DNA of 64,000 nt. It comes from Fuerstiella sp. (GTDB taxonomy: Bacteria; Planctomycetota; Planctomycetia; Planctomycetales; Planctomycetaceae). The notes under the pieces are model-generated. The model did no database searches. It was not told the DNA's origin and saw nothing but the letters and a program-made list of their open reading frames with translations. The stretch is taken from assembly GCA_029245955.1 (NCBI GenBank), contig JAQWOH010000084.1:91365-155364 (forward strand), written 5' to 3'. Shown here piece by piece: positions 17,346 to 26,399 of the stretch (positions are counted from its first letter, which is position 1; each line of letters opens with the position of its first letter). Made by a program: the position numbers and the translations under genes.

Positions 17346-18587
17346 GTGAAATCAATTCACCTGTGGCTGTCCACAACTGTGTTCTTCATTTTCGCCGGTT
17401 CCACGAATGCGGGGTTATTCGATCCCGTCGGATTCACGGCGCGTGCCGGTCAGCCGACCATCTATCGGCCTGTCTCAGTGACGACTGTCTTCCGCGGGCA
17501 ATCGGGTGGTGTCCCGCTGCCTCAGGATACGGGCTCGCCGGCTGGCCCTGCACCCTTGCCCGGCGGGGCAGGGGCCTCGGTGCAATCAGGCGTCGGTGGG
17601 CAGGGGACACTGGACGCACCGACGATGCCGGATGCATCTACGTGGAACGCTTTTTCACCGCCAACCGGTATGGACCCATTTGCCGGGGCTCAACAGTTCC
17701 CGCAGGCTCCTTACGCCCCGTCTACACCGTATGGTGCTGGTCCGTACGGGCAGCCGGTTCCCTTTACAATATTTGGCGCAAACGGGCCTCACCCGTATCG
17801 GCGGGGTTGGCAAAACAGTCTGGAGCTTGGCTTGATGCCGGCATCCAGAGTCACAGGCAGCGCCACCGGCCACTTCGAACAATTTGATGTTGATTATGAC
17901 CTTGCTTACACGGGTCCGTTCATGCCCGGCTGGATGCTTACGTGGACGAATGAGTTTCGTTTGCGACTGTGGGACGGCCCGTCAGCCCTGCCGGGTTTTC
18001 CCGGTCTTCCCGGTCCTGCTTATCGCTTCGGATGGGATTTCGAACTGGAGACACCTAAGTCGGGTCCCTTCAGCGTCAGCTTTGGGCTGACGCCGTCAAT
18101 CAACACCGATTTCGCCAATTCGGTTTCCTCAGAGGCCTTCCAGCTGGATGGGCGAGGCATGTTCATCTTCCAGCTGGATCAATACTGGAGCATGGTGTTG
18201 GGGGCGGGCTACTGGGATCGTGTCAAAGATCGAGTGATTCCGTACGCAGGTCTGACCTATCGGGATGACTACTGGGAGTGGCAACTGATGTATCCCAAGT
18301 CCACGATCAGCGTATTTCTTGGCAACGAAGCGCTATGGTCCAAGTGGTTGTATCTGAGTGCCGAGTACCACGTGGAATCCTACGAAGTCAACACGGCACC
18401 GGGGCCTCCGCGTGACGAAGTCGAGTTTGCGGACTACCGGGTTCTGCTGGGGCTGCGGATGGATACGGCACTCTATTCGTGGTTTATAGAAGGCGGCTGG
18501 ATCTTTGATCGCAGTGTCACATATGGTCTTGGTGGAGGGTTCACTCCCCAAACCGGTTTCATTGGACGAATCGGTTGGAAGTACTAA
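17346..18587 (+). CDS. Predicted outer-membrane beta-barrel-like protein with Pro/Gly-rich N-terminal region
   Basis: About 413 residues, function unknown. The start is GTG 17346 with an AGGA site just upstream; an in-frame TTG lies at 17331. A signal peptide (LWLSTTVFFIFAGSTNA) is followed by about 130 residues rich in Pro, Gly, Gln and Ala. From about residue 150 the sequence alternates aromatic and polar residues in strand-like segments (NSLELGLMP, WMLTWTNEFRLRLW, FGWDFELETP, GPFSVSFGLTPSI, SMVLGAGYWDRV, WEWQLMYP, WLYLSAEYHVESYEV, YRVLLGLRMD) and ends in GRIGWKY with a terminal aromatic. This is the classic C-terminal pattern of an outer-membrane barrel. It is monocistronic. Confidence 0.75.
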   Translation: MKSIHLWLSTTVFFIFAGSTNAGLFDPVGFTARAGQPTIYRPVSVTTVFRGQSGGVPLPQDTGSPAGPAPLPGGAGASVQSGVGGQGTLDAPTMPDASTWNAFSPPTGMDPFAGAQQFPQAPYAPSTPYGAGPYGQPVPFTIFGANGPHPYRRGWQNSLELGLMPASRVTGSATGHFEQFDVDYDLAYTGPFMPGWMLTWTNEFRLRLWDGPSALPGFPGLPGPAYRFGWDFELETPKSGPFSVSFGLTPSINTDFANSVSSEAFQLDGRGMFIFQLDQYWSMVLGAGYWDRVKDRVIPYAGLTYRDDYWEWQLMYPKSTISVFLGNEALWSKWLYLSAEYHVESYEVNTAPGPPRDEVEFADYRVLLGLRMDTALYSWFIEGGWIFDRSVTYGLGGGFTPQTGFIGRIGWKY

Positions 18588-18600
18588 GCCGTTTCAGAGC

Positions 18601-18645
18601 CCCTCTCGCACGACATTCGGAAACCCGAGGCGTAAGGCGAGGGAC
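18601..18645. repeat. Possible planctomycete intergenic palindromic repeat
   Basis: Just after the barrel-like gene, CCCTCTCGC (18601-18609) and GGCGAGGG form an imperfect inverted repeat around a centre that includes AACCCGAGGCGTAAGGCGAGGG (18622-18643). The AACCCGA.GCGTAAGCGAGGG-type string resembles repeats I associate with planctomycete intergenic regions. There is only one copy in this window, so the repeat status is inferred. Confidence 0.35.
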
Positions 18646-18753
18646 TAAGTAAGAAGCAGTTCCAGGGGCATCCCACGCTAGCGTGTCAGGTGACCATGGG
18701 GTTTGAAACGACTTGCAAGCTGACGCGTCTGCCAGAAAAGTTGAATATCACCA

Positions 18754-19698
18754 ATGATTGCTCCTGTTGCTGTGATCCTTGCCGCTGGCAGGAGCACGCG
18801 AATGAATTCGGAAACGCCCAAGGTTCTGCATCGGGTCTGCGGGCGGATGATGATCGAATATGTCATGGATGCCGCTCGCTCAGCCGGTGTGCAGAAACTG
18901 GTGGTGATTGTGGGGCACAAGGCAGACATGGTACGTGAAGCGCTGGCCGGCCATGACGATGTCGTCTTTGCCGAGCAGATTGAGCAGAACGGCACTGGTC
19001 ATGCCGTGATGATGGCAGAGGCGGAATTGCAGGGCCACGACGGTTCAGTCCTGATTCTTGCAGGAGACACGCCGCTGCTTCAGGGAGCGTCTCTGAAGGC
19101 TCTGCTGGATGCTCAGTCCCGACAGAACGCCGCGTGCGTGATTGGCACAGCGGATACGCAGAACAACGAGGGCCTGGGGCGCGTTGTTCGAAATGCTGAT
19201 GGTGAATTCGACTGCATTGTGGAACATAAAGATGCCACCGAAGATCAGCGGAAGATCACAGAAATTAACACCGGATGTTATGCCTTCAGTGGTCCTCTGC
19301 TGCTGAGTTCGCTGCAAAAACTGAAACCCAACAACGTACAGGCCGAGTATTATCTGACGGACTGTCCCCGTATTCTGATGGACGACGGTCACAACGTCGC
19401 AGCCAGTTGCAGTCTGACGATTCAGGAAGCCATCGGCGTCAATAATCGAATTCAGCTGGCCGAAGTTCGACAGCACATTCAGCTCACAATTCTGAACGAA
19501 CTGATGCTCAATGGCGTAACGGTCGTGGATCCAGGGCAAACGTCGATCGACGTTGACGTGACCATCGGAAGAGATACCGTGATCAAGCCGGGCGTGGTCC
19601 TTGAGGGTAACGTGACTATTGGCGCTAACTGTACCATTGGTCCCAATATTCACCTTGTCGGACCACAGACGATTGCTGACGACACCATCGTCGCGTAG
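18754..19698 (+). CDS. glmU: Short-form GlmU: N-acetylglucosamine-1-phosphate uridylyltransferase lacking most of the acetyltransferase domain
   Basis: A 314-residue nucleotidyltransferase. The N-terminal domain has the sugar-nucleotide pyrophosphorylase signature LAAGRSTRM with PKVLHRVCGRMMIEYV, plus QNGTGHAVMMA, LAGDTPLL, GRVVRN, the EINTGCY segment and NNVQAEYYLTD. All these match the uridylyltransferase half of GlmU, which makes UDP-GlcNAc for peptidoglycan and lipopolysaccharide. The left-handed beta-helix that follows has only about three hexapeptide rungs (VTIGRDTVIKPGVVLEGNV) and stops at residue 314, where full-length GlmU runs to about 450. The GlcN-1-P acetyltransferase site is therefore missing. 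I see no continuation in another frame downstream, so it does not look like a recent frameshift. Confidence 0.87.
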   Translation: MIAPVAVILAAGRSTRMNSETPKVLHRVCGRMMIEYVMDAARSAGVQKLVVIVGHKADMVREALAGHDDVVFAEQIEQNGTGHAVMMAEAELQGHDGSVLILAGDTPLLQGASLKALLDAQSRQNAACVIGTADTQNNEGLGRVVRNADGEFDCIVEHKDATEDQRKITEINTGCYAFSGPLLLSSLQKLKPNNVQAEYYLTDCPRILMDDGHNVAASCSLTIQEAIGVNNRIQLAEVRQHIQLTILNELMLNGVTVVDPGQTSIDVDVTIGRDTVIKPGVVLEGNVTIGANCTIGPNIHLVGPQTIADDTIVA

Positions 19699-19849
19699 AG
19701 TCATTCGACACGATCACGATTAGTCTTCTGCACGCTGGTCCTTAACGATAGGTCGGAACCTGTACCGGAAATTTTGATCGGTTGCTCAGATCCGGCCACG
19801 CTGCAAAGCGGAACTCGAAAATTCCGGACCGAAGTTGGTGCTGATACAC

Positions 19850-20161
19850 ATGAAATTACGCAGAGAAAAACTGGAATCGATGCTGGTGGACGATCCCGGG
19901 GATCAAACACTCAGATATATGCTGGCCATGGAACTGGAAAAGGCGGCTGAACATGATCGCAGCATCGACATGCTGCAGCAGCTGATGGACGACGAATTGC
20001 CCTACGTTCCCGCATTTCTGATGGCCGGTCAGCAGCTGGCTCGACTGCAGCGCAACGACGCGGCCGTCGATGTTTACCGGTCAGGGATTCAACAGGCAAA
20101 GCAGCAGAACGATCCTCATGCAGCCGGTGAAATGGAGCAGTTTCTGGCTGAGTTGACTTGA
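19850..20161 (+). CDS. Small TPR-like helical protein
   Basis: A 103-residue, almost wholly helical protein. The pattern LRYMLAMELEKAAEHDRSIDMLQQLM and PAFLMAGQQLARLQRNDAAVDVYRSGI gives two to two and a half tetratricopeptide-like helix pairs, suggesting a protein-protein interaction adaptor. It has no signal peptide or membrane segment. Start chosen at ATG 19850; an in-frame TTG at 19835 would add 5 residues. It lies downstream of glmU on the same strand, 151 bases away. No specific partner can be named. Confidence 0.72.
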   Translation: MKLRREKLESMLVDDPGDQTLRYMLAMELEKAAEHDRSIDMLQQLMDDELPYVPAFLMAGQQLARLQRNDAAVDVYRSGIQQAKQQNDPHAAGEMEQFLAELT

Positions 20162-20442
20162 GTATGTTGACCGATGGTCGTGGCCCAGGAACTCAGAGAT
20201 TGCTTTAACTGTGACCTTGCCCGACTGATCCTGTACGCCGAACGCGCCAATGTCTGTTTGGGCCCCGGGATGACAGCTGTCTGCTTAGCGTAAGAGATAC
20301 TTCTGAGCGATCCGGTCCTCTCGGTGTCCGGCATTGGGTGCACTGATGAGAACCGTCGCTGGCTGATGGTCAGGTTCGGCCTGTACTGTTAAACTCAACC
20401 TGTTGCCGTTTCCGATTTGTCGATTGCCCAAACTGAACTGTC

Positions 20443-21324
20443 ATGAACACAACAGAACAATCCTGTCTTCCCGGAATGGTTTTTTCTGCGCGGCAGCATA
20501 CGGCTGTCGTGGACGGGATTCGGGAAATGGCAAAGGAGACATGGGCCATCCGCCTGCGGCAGCCGGAACTGGCAGAACAGATCACGCCAGGCCAATTTTT
20601 CATGATTCGTACCGCGGACGGCAGCGACCCCCTGCTGGGTCGGCCCTTTGCTTTGTACGACACGTATGCTGACCAGGATGGGCGTGTGGTCGGCATCGAG
20701 TTCGGTTTTGTGGTCGTGGGTAAGCTCACGTCATTGATGACTCATTGGAAGGTCGGCGATACGGTTGACGTCTGGGGGCCGCTGGGAAACGGGTTTCCCA
20801 TTCCTTCCGCCAAACGCCTGATCTGCGTGGCTGGTGGCATCGGTCAAACTCCGTTTCTGGCGGTCGCTACCGAAGCAATCGGCCTGAAACGCTACGGATT
20901 GCCACAGCGGCAGCTACAGGAACGACCGGAATCTGTCACGCTTTGTTATGGCGTTCGTTCGCGGGAATATCTTTCCGGTCTTGATGATTTTTCATTGTCG
21001 GATCTTCAGGTCGAAGTGGCTACAGATGATGGCAGTTATGGTTATCACGGGTTCGTGACCGAACTGCTGCAGCAACAGCTGGAAACTGATAGACACGAGG
21101 CGGAGGTTTTTTGCTGCGGTCCGGAACCGATGATGAAAGCTGTGGCTGCCGTCTGCCGCGACGCATCTGTGAAGTGCTGGTTGTCGCTGGAAACACCAAT
21201 GGCCTGCGGATTCGGGGCCTGCTTCAGCTGCGTGACGAAGGTCAGAGAGGATGACGGGACATGGGACTATCGTCGCACGTGCGTCGAGGGGCCCGTCTTT
21301 GAAGCGGATCGGCTGGTCCTGTGA
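20443..21324 (+). CDS. pyrK: Dihydroorotate dehydrogenase electron-transfer subunit (PyrK-like FAD/2Fe-2S reductase)
   Basis: A 293-residue flavin/iron-sulfur oxidoreductase. The FAD-binding barrel includes PGQFFMIR and LLGRPFALYDT; the NAD-binding half has VAGGIGQTPFLA and a CCGPEPMM segment. The C-terminal 2Fe-2S cluster has the PyrK-type spacing CX4CX2CX16C at C255, C260, C263 and C280. In pyrimidine synthesis PyrK passes electrons from the class 1B dihydroorotate dehydrogenase to NAD. No pyrD is adjacent, so the partner must be elsewhere. A role as a related reductase cannot be excluded, although the cluster spacing favours PyrK. Confidence 0.87.
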   Translation: MNTTEQSCLPGMVFSARQHTAVVDGIREMAKETWAIRLRQPELAEQITPGQFFMIRTADGSDPLLGRPFALYDTYADQDGRVVGIEFGFVVVGKLTSLMTHWKVGDTVDVWGPLGNGFPIPSAKRLICVAGGIGQTPFLAVATEAIGLKRYGLPQRQLQERPESVTLCYGVRSREYLSGLDDFSLSDLQVEVATDDGSYGYHGFVTELLQQQLETDRHEAEVFCCGPEPMMKAVAAVCRDASVKCWLSLETPMACGFGACFSCVTKVREDDGTWDYRRTCVEGPVFEADRLVL

Positions 21325-21331
21325 TATTGAC

Positions 21332-21375
21332 GCCAGCGGTTGGCTGTCTTGTTTCTATCCGCTGGCCTGCTTTTT
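21332..21375 (+). terminator. Candidate Rho-independent terminator between pyrK and the convergent ATPase gene
   Basis: Perfect 8-base stem GCCAGCGG (21332-21339) and CCGCTGGC (21359-21366) with a 19-base loop, followed after four bases by TTTTT. It lies 8 bases past the pyrK stop and overlaps the 3' end of the opposite gene. The long loop and short T-run make it moderate. Confidence 0.45.
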
Positions 21376-24300
21376 CATCTGTGTTACTGTCGTGCCGTCG
21401 CCTTCTGCCGTCCTGTTATCGGTTACTTCCAAACCTGCGTCGACTGCGTCAGTTTCCGATTCATCGTCAAACAGGTCGTCCGCGTTGGGAAGAAACAGGC
21501 GTCCGCTTCTGGGCCCGTTCACTTCAGCTGTGCCGGCGCTTGCTGCGTCAATTCTGGCCTGCAGGCCGTCAGTTCCGATAAACGCTGCAGCTTCATCTTC
21601 GGGCTTGTTGACGTCGTAGGCAACCTTGTGTCCGGGCAGCCACAGCGGTTCAATATTCTTCTTCTTAAACAGTTCCGCAAGGTGCTGATGGCAGGTGAAG
21701 AACAGAATCTGCTGGCCTTCGCCGGCTACTTCCATCAGGCACTCAACAGCGGCGACTGTTCGTTCTTCGTCGAAGTTAACGAACAGATCGTCCATCACAA
21801 CGGGCAGCTCGACGCCACGTCGAGAGAACTCTCGGACCAAAGCAAAACGAATGGCGAGAAACAGCTGTTCACGTGTTCCGCCACTCAACTGTTCCACTCG
21901 GAATGTGCGGCCATATTCGTCGTCCACGCACAGGAAGTTTTCTCCCAATGGTCCCCAGATCCTGTGATACCGTCCAGACGAAATTCGGTGCATGTAGGAC
22001 GATGCAGTGGCCAGCGTGTTGGAGATATTGTCTTTTTCAAAACGACGACGCATTGTCAGCACCGCTTCTTCTTCAATCTGCAGCGCCAGCCAGTCTTCAG
22101 CGGTGCTGTAAATATTCGCGGCAACCTGTGATTTTTGATAATGGTGTGCCTGGGACTTTCGACTCCTCTCAAGCAATTTGATTTCCTGTTTCAGGCTGCC
22201 GAGTTCTTCGTGGTGTGCTTTCAGTGTTTCTTCGACCTCTGTCTGTTCATACTCCAGCAGTTGAATCGACTGGCGTCCCTGTGCCGGGTCAAACCTGGCG
22301 ATGTCATCTTCGACGACCGCCATTTCCGGTTCAGAGAAGGCGACTTCATTCAGTTCATCGTGTGCAGTCGCCAGAAGCTCCTGCAGACTGAGTCGTTCCT
22401 GCTGCCACTCCAGCTGTTGCAGGATTTCGTCCCGCGACAGAACCCCAGCCCTCGCCAGGATTCCCCCACGACGAATCTCTGCTGCTTCCACCTGATGCTG
22501 TTCGCTGACCGCTTCCCGATTCAGCGTGTCTGCTTCTGTTGTCAGTCGTTCACGTTCCAGACGATCACGCTCGTGAGTCTTCAGCTGTTCCTTCCAGGCC
22601 GTCAGGACTTCCAGGGGGCGTGAATAATTGAGTCTGCCGTTTGGGGATACCTGCTGCCCCAGTTGTTCGACACGCTTTCGCATGCCCTCGAACATCCGTT
22701 TTAGTCCTTCGGCTTCCGGAGCTGCGTTTCTCCATTGTGAATGGAGTTCGCGGACTTCCTGAATACGCTGCCACCAGTCGAAGGCCTCCTGTACCTTGAC
22801 AGTTTCCTCCAGCCCCAGCGAATTCAAAAGCCGACACCATTCCTGTCGTCGCTCATTGACGTCCTGTTGGGCTGAGCGAAAGCGGTCCCGCACTTTCTGC
22901 AGTCGCTGCCGCCGCAGTCGAGCGCGTTCCTGCCGTCGCAGCAGATTTTCCAGTTCCGTGATATGCCGCGTACATTCACCGATACATTCGACCAGCTCCG
23001 CTGTTGTTGAGCCGGGTGCGTCTGCCTTCATCAGATGCTGACCGGCAATTCCTTCGGACTGAATTCGCTGAATGCGTTCGTGTACCGCCCTGAGGTTTTT
23101 CTCAGCCTCACGAGCTTCTGCATTCAGATCATCCAGCTGAATTCCTGTCTTGTTGTCGAAGTGATTTCTGAGCCCGTTTCTGATGCTCCACCACATCATG
23201 CCGGCAAAACTGATTGCCGTTGCAGCGAGGGCTCCGCCGAGGGAACGAGTCGCGTCGGCACCCATTGCGAACGTGATCAGGCCAAGGAAAAACAGTGCGG
23301 CCGCGATGAAAGTCATTGCAGTAACGGCCCGATCCACCCACGGTGGAATGGAATCGTCAGTGTCAACTCGACTCATCACGTTGCGAACCGTCTTGATTTT
23401 CAAGGCCATCTGTTCGCGCTGCAGTCTCAGCCGACCGAGATTCTCCAGTTCTTTCAGACGATTTCGCTCCTGCTCGATGGCCTGTTCGATTGAACCTATG
23501 CCCAGTCCCTGCAGATCGGTTTCCAGATCCACAAGTTCCTGCTGACTTTTGCGCGATATCGATCGATTCCAGCGGCGCAGCTTACCACGGCGCTGCACTG
23601 CATCCTGATATTTGCGAGCTGCAGACAGCAGACTGTTGTGTGCAGTGGCGGAAGTGTCGATGGAGTTCAGGCGATCCACTGTCCATCCTGGCCCCGTTTC
23701 TGTGAGCTGATAATCCAGCTCACGTTTGGACTCGCTGGATCGCTCGTTGGCGGTGTGGATCTGTTCATCAAGTTGCCGCAGCCAGTCGGCCTGTTTGACG
23801 AGGGTCTGAATGGCATAGCGGTCTTTTTCGAACCGCATGTCCAGCTCCAGGCGATCTGCCTGCTTCTGCTGCTGACTGGCCTGTTCTGAAAGTGCTTCGC
23901 GGCGTGTCGTGTGCTGCTGAATATCCCGTTCGCAGGCGTCCAGCTGTTCCAGTATCTGATCGGGGTTGTGATTGATTTGCGGGAGCGCAGACAGTTTCGT
24001 CTGGAAGTCACGAATCTTTTTCCACGGCTTGCAGCAACTGCTGATAAATCGGAGTCCACGCAATTCGCCGGCCATCTGAGCTTCGCGAGTCTGCAGATCA
24101 TCAATGGCGGCCGTCAGTTCGCTGCGACGCCGCACCAATCCCGCATGCTTATCACGCGCTTCCCCCTTGTTCTGCGGAGACACTGACAGGTCGCTGTAGC
24201 GATCGAACAGTTCCGGCAGCTGGCCTTCACGTCCGTTGTCCGAGAACAACGCACTGCGTCGATCGTTGATGGATCCCAGAGCGGCCAGCAGTTGACGTCC

Positions 24301-24771
24301 CTGTGGTCCAAGTGACAGCCCATAGATGTACTCCGATACCTTCGAACTGCCGAGTGTGGAGAGTTGCTGCAGTTCTCGCACGCCGACTGCGAATACGTCA
24401 TTGAAAATGTGCTCGTCAGTGTCAGACAACAGCAGGTTCAACGACTCATTCTTCGTCAGGTCTTCCGGTCCACCGGAGATTCTGAGCTTGCCTCGATTTG
24501 TTTCGTGGGCCTTGCGAGTTACTCGCCACGTGCGGCCTGCATGATCGCAGCGCAATGATCCTTTCCATGGCAGGTCTTCCGCCGAACGATGCCATGCCGG
24601 TTCTTCCCCTAATGGATCGAATCCATAGAGCACCGATCGCACAAAACGCATGACTGTTGTCTTACCGGCTTCGTTCGGTCCGTAGATGACGTTCAACCCC
24701 GATGGGTTGAGCTTCAGCAGCAGACTTCGCCAGATGCGAAACCGGTCGATGTCGATTTCCGTAATCTTCAT
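21355..24771 (-). CDS. Large SMC/Rad50-like ATPase of the YhaN/SbcC type with internal membrane segments
   Basis: 1138 residues. The N-terminus MKITEIDIDRFRIW leads to Walker A GPNEAGKT (31-38). The C-terminus has the ABC signature LSGGTREQLFLAIRFAL and Walker B/D-loop PVVMDDLFVNFDEER. Between them lie several hundred residues of coiled coil rich in Glu, Gln, Arg and Leu, without the Rad50 CxxC zinc hook. Two hydrophobic helices (AVTAMTFIAAALFFLGLITFAMG and LGGALAATAISFAGMMW) sit mid-protein, as in Bacillus YhaN, implying membrane association. Such ATPases normally pair with an Mre11/SbcD nuclease; the upstream gene, overlapping by ATGA, is that partner but has lost the metal ligands. Inferred role: DNA end or structure handling near the membrane. 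The Asp-Asp Walker B replaces the usual Asp-Glu. Confidence 0.88.
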   Translation of the reverse strand: MKITEIDIDRFRIWRSLLLKLNPSGLNVIYGPNEAGKTTVMRFVRSVLYGFDPLGEEPAWHRSAEDLPWKGSLRCDHAGRTWRVTRKAHETNRGKLRISGGPEDLTKNESLNLLLSDTDEHIFNDVFAVGVRELQQLSTLGSSKVSEYIYGLSLGPQGRQLLAALGSINDRRSALFSDNGREGQLPELFDRYSDLSVSPQNKGEARDKHAGLVRRRSELTAAIDDLQTREAQMAGELRGLRFISSCCKPWKKIRDFQTKLSALPQINHNPDQILEQLDACERDIQQHTTRREALSEQASQQQKQADRLELDMRFEKDRYAIQTLVKQADWLRQLDEQIHTANERSSESKRELDYQLTETGPGWTVDRLNSIDTSATAHNSLLSAARKYQDAVQRRGKLRRWNRSISRKSQQELVDLETDLQGLGIGSIEQAIEQERNRLKELENLGRLRLQREQMALKIKTVRNVMSRVDTDDSIPPWVDRAVTAMTFIAAALFFLGLITFAMGADATRSLGGALAATAISFAGMMWWSIRNGLRNHFDNKTGIQLDDLNAEAREAEKNLRAVHERIQRIQSEGIAGQHLMKADAPGSTTAELVECIGECTRHITELENLLRRQERARLRRQRLQKVRDRFRSAQQDVNERRQEWCRLLNSLGLEETVKVQEAFDWWQRIQEVRELHSQWRNAAPEAEGLKRMFEGMRKRVEQLGQQVSPNGRLNYSRPLEVLTAWKEQLKTHERDRLERERLTTEADTLNREAVSEQHQVEAAEIRRGGILARAGVLSRDEILQQLEWQQERLSLQELLATAHDELNEVAFSEPEMAVVEDDIARFDPAQGRQSIQLLEYEQTEVEETLKAHHEELGSLKQEIKLLERSRKSQAHHYQKSQVAANIYSTAEDWLALQIEEEAVLTMRRRFEKDNISNTLATASSYMHRISSGRYHRIWGPLGENFLCVDDEYGRTFRVEQLSGGTREQLFLAIRFALVREFSRRGVELPVVMDDLFVNFDEERTVAAVECLMEVAGEGQQILFFTCHQHLAELFKKKNIEPLWLPGHKVAYDVNKPEDEAAAFIGTDGLQARIDAASAGTAEVNGPRSGRLFLPNADDLFDDESETDAVDAGLEVTDNRTAEGDGTTVTQMKKQASG

Positions 24772-26399
24772 TCGATTCCGTCTTCTTCGTTTGCAGCGTC
24801 TTCGTCGTCTTCCGGCAACACATCGTCTTCAGTGTTTTCGAATGCCAACTGCGTCGTCAAAGCCAAAGCATTTTCAACTGCGACTTCGGCATCATCGCCT
24901 GTTAATCCGTATGTTTCGACGGCTTCGTCCTGCAGGATGTTTTCGTCGAAGTCGTCAAAGTCCGGCAGCAGGTCCTGCAGGTCTGAGACAAACCAGTCGG
25001 CTCCCTCAATACGCATGCGTGACAGGATGCGTTCACGATCAACCCCGGCAACCAGTGCCGCGAAACGCTGACGCCAGCCGTCTGAAAGGCTGGTGTCGCT
25101 GCGGACCAGGTTCATTAGTCGGCGGCGTGAGACGATCCCGTCTTCTGTAATCAGATCCGCATACTGCTGTCCGAGTGACTCTTTTTCAGGAACTTCCCAG
25201 GGGTCCGGCAATGCTCTGACCTGATGGACCAGTCGTATTTTTCGTCCGTTGACTTCCAGTTCCTCCAGTTCCACAGCAACAGTCAGTTCGAGGTCTTCTT
25301 CAATAAATTCATGCAGGACCGGCAGCGGGCCACGAACGGTCCACCGGATCGCCCAGACGCGGTCTGATTTACTGCGAGGTTGCTGCAGCAGCATTGATTT
25401 CATGTGCAGCAGAGAACTGTTCACCGTGGCATCCGCGTCCAGATCCAGATCGATGTTCTTCCAGTCGACGGCGCTGGTGTTGATTTCTTCGATCGTTGTT
25501 TTGCCTGCTGCAGTAACCTGCACCAATGAACACTGTCCGCCGTCTGCTTCCAGCTGACTGCGCGGCTGAGTCGTTCCCGGGCAGTGAAGTTGACCGGACT
25601 CCAGAGTCAGCGTGAGTCGATCCAGTTCGCCCATGAACGCCACATAGTTCAGGTGGCCTTCAGTCATCAGTTGATTAATGTGGTCGCGAAACCCGGCTTC
25701 GTAATCTGCAGTTGTTTCCGCAGTGGCTGATGTTCTCTGTTCCGATGATTGAATTTCCGGATCCTTGATTTCGCTGTCTGTTGGCGAGAGTTCTTTCGGC
25801 TGATCGATTGATACGTTCAGGAAATCGTCGTCGGTCGAGGACGATAAAGCCGCCATTCGTCGCGATTCGTCGTACTTTGCCTTGCTGACGACTCCGATAC
25901 GATACGGTTCCTGTCCATCTTCGGACCGTCCGATTACTCGAATGCCGAAAGCATCCGTCTCGCCATACCACATGGACACGGAAACCGTTGTGATCACTCG
26001 GCCATTGCGCGACAGCACCTCGGGTTCCGCGCTGGAGCTGTAACAGACGGTAACGTTATCCGGCAGCTCCGGAATGGACCGCCATGCTTCAGCAGGATCG
26101 GCATCTCCTGGCAGCACAAAAACCGGAATCTGTTTTGTTTCCAGATTCCGAAAGCCTTTCAGCAGACTCAGTCGCGCACGCAGACTTCGATCCGCTTCCA
26201 GAAAAACGTTGCCCGACAGGAGCAGAAAATCCACTTTGTGCTCGATGCAGTTTCTGACGACTGAGTCAAACGATGTGAGAGTGGCGTCTTCAAGGGCGTG
26301 ACGCAGTTCGTCGGTCAGCTGTTCAGAGAAATGAACACTGACCGGAACGTCCAGACGGATATTGGCAGCGTGAATAAAACGCTGAGGCTCAAACGGCAT
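24768..26399 (-). CDS. SbcD/YhaO-like protein with degenerate metallophosphoesterase motifs (predicted pseudonuclease)
   Basis: 543 residues. Fold-level similarity to Mre11/SbcD/YhaO is clear at the start (RFIHAANIRLD) and through VDFLLLSGNVFLEAD and IPVFVLPGDADPAEAW. The family norms are FIHxADxHLD, LxxGDxFD and GNHD. Here the first metal Asp and His are Asn13 and Arg15, the second Asp is Asn64 with Leu67 in place of the next Asp, and GNHD is GDAD (98-101). The usual GHxH segment aligns with YVAFMGELDRLTL. Every recognised metal ligand is thus altered, so nuclease activity is unlikely. The C-terminal third is long and acidic (PEDDEDAANEEDGIE). ATGA overlap with the ATPase gene. Probably a structural or DNA-binding subunit. 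Confidence 0.82.
   Translation of the reverse strand: MPFEPQRFIHAANIRLDVPVSVHFSEQLTDELRHALEDATLTSFDSVVRNCIEHKVDFLLLSGNVFLEADRSLRARLSLLKGFRNLETKQIPVFVLPGDADPAEAWRSIPELPDNVTVCYSSSAEPEVLSRNGRVITTVSVSMWYGETDAFGIRVIGRSEDGQEPYRIGVVSKAKYDESRRMAALSSSTDDDFLNVSIDQPKELSPTDSEIKDPEIQSSEQRTSATAETTADYEAGFRDHINQLMTEGHLNYVAFMGELDRLTLTLESGQLHCPGTTQPRSQLEADGGQCSLVQVTAAGKTTIEEINTSAVDWKNIDLDLDADATVNSSLLHMKSMLLQQPRSKSDRVWAIRWTVRGPLPVLHEFIEEDLELTVAVELEELEVNGRKIRLVHQVRALPDPWEVPEKESLGQQYADLITEDGIVSRRRLMNLVRSDTSLSDGWRQRFAALVAGVDRERILSRMRIEGADWFVSDLQDLLPDFDDFDENILQDEAVETYGLTGDDAEVAVENALALTTQLAFENTEDDVLPEDDEDAANEEDGIE

Noticed and set aside
19699..19849. Frameshift explaining the short GlmU
   Set aside because: Reading all three plus frames by eye shows no hexapeptide-repeat continuation, so a short native form is preferred.
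24768..26399. Treating the SbcD-like gene as a broken pseudogene
   Set aside because: The frame is intact over 543 codons, with the start and stop placed for translational coupling to the ATPase, so a functional non-catalytic protein is more likely.
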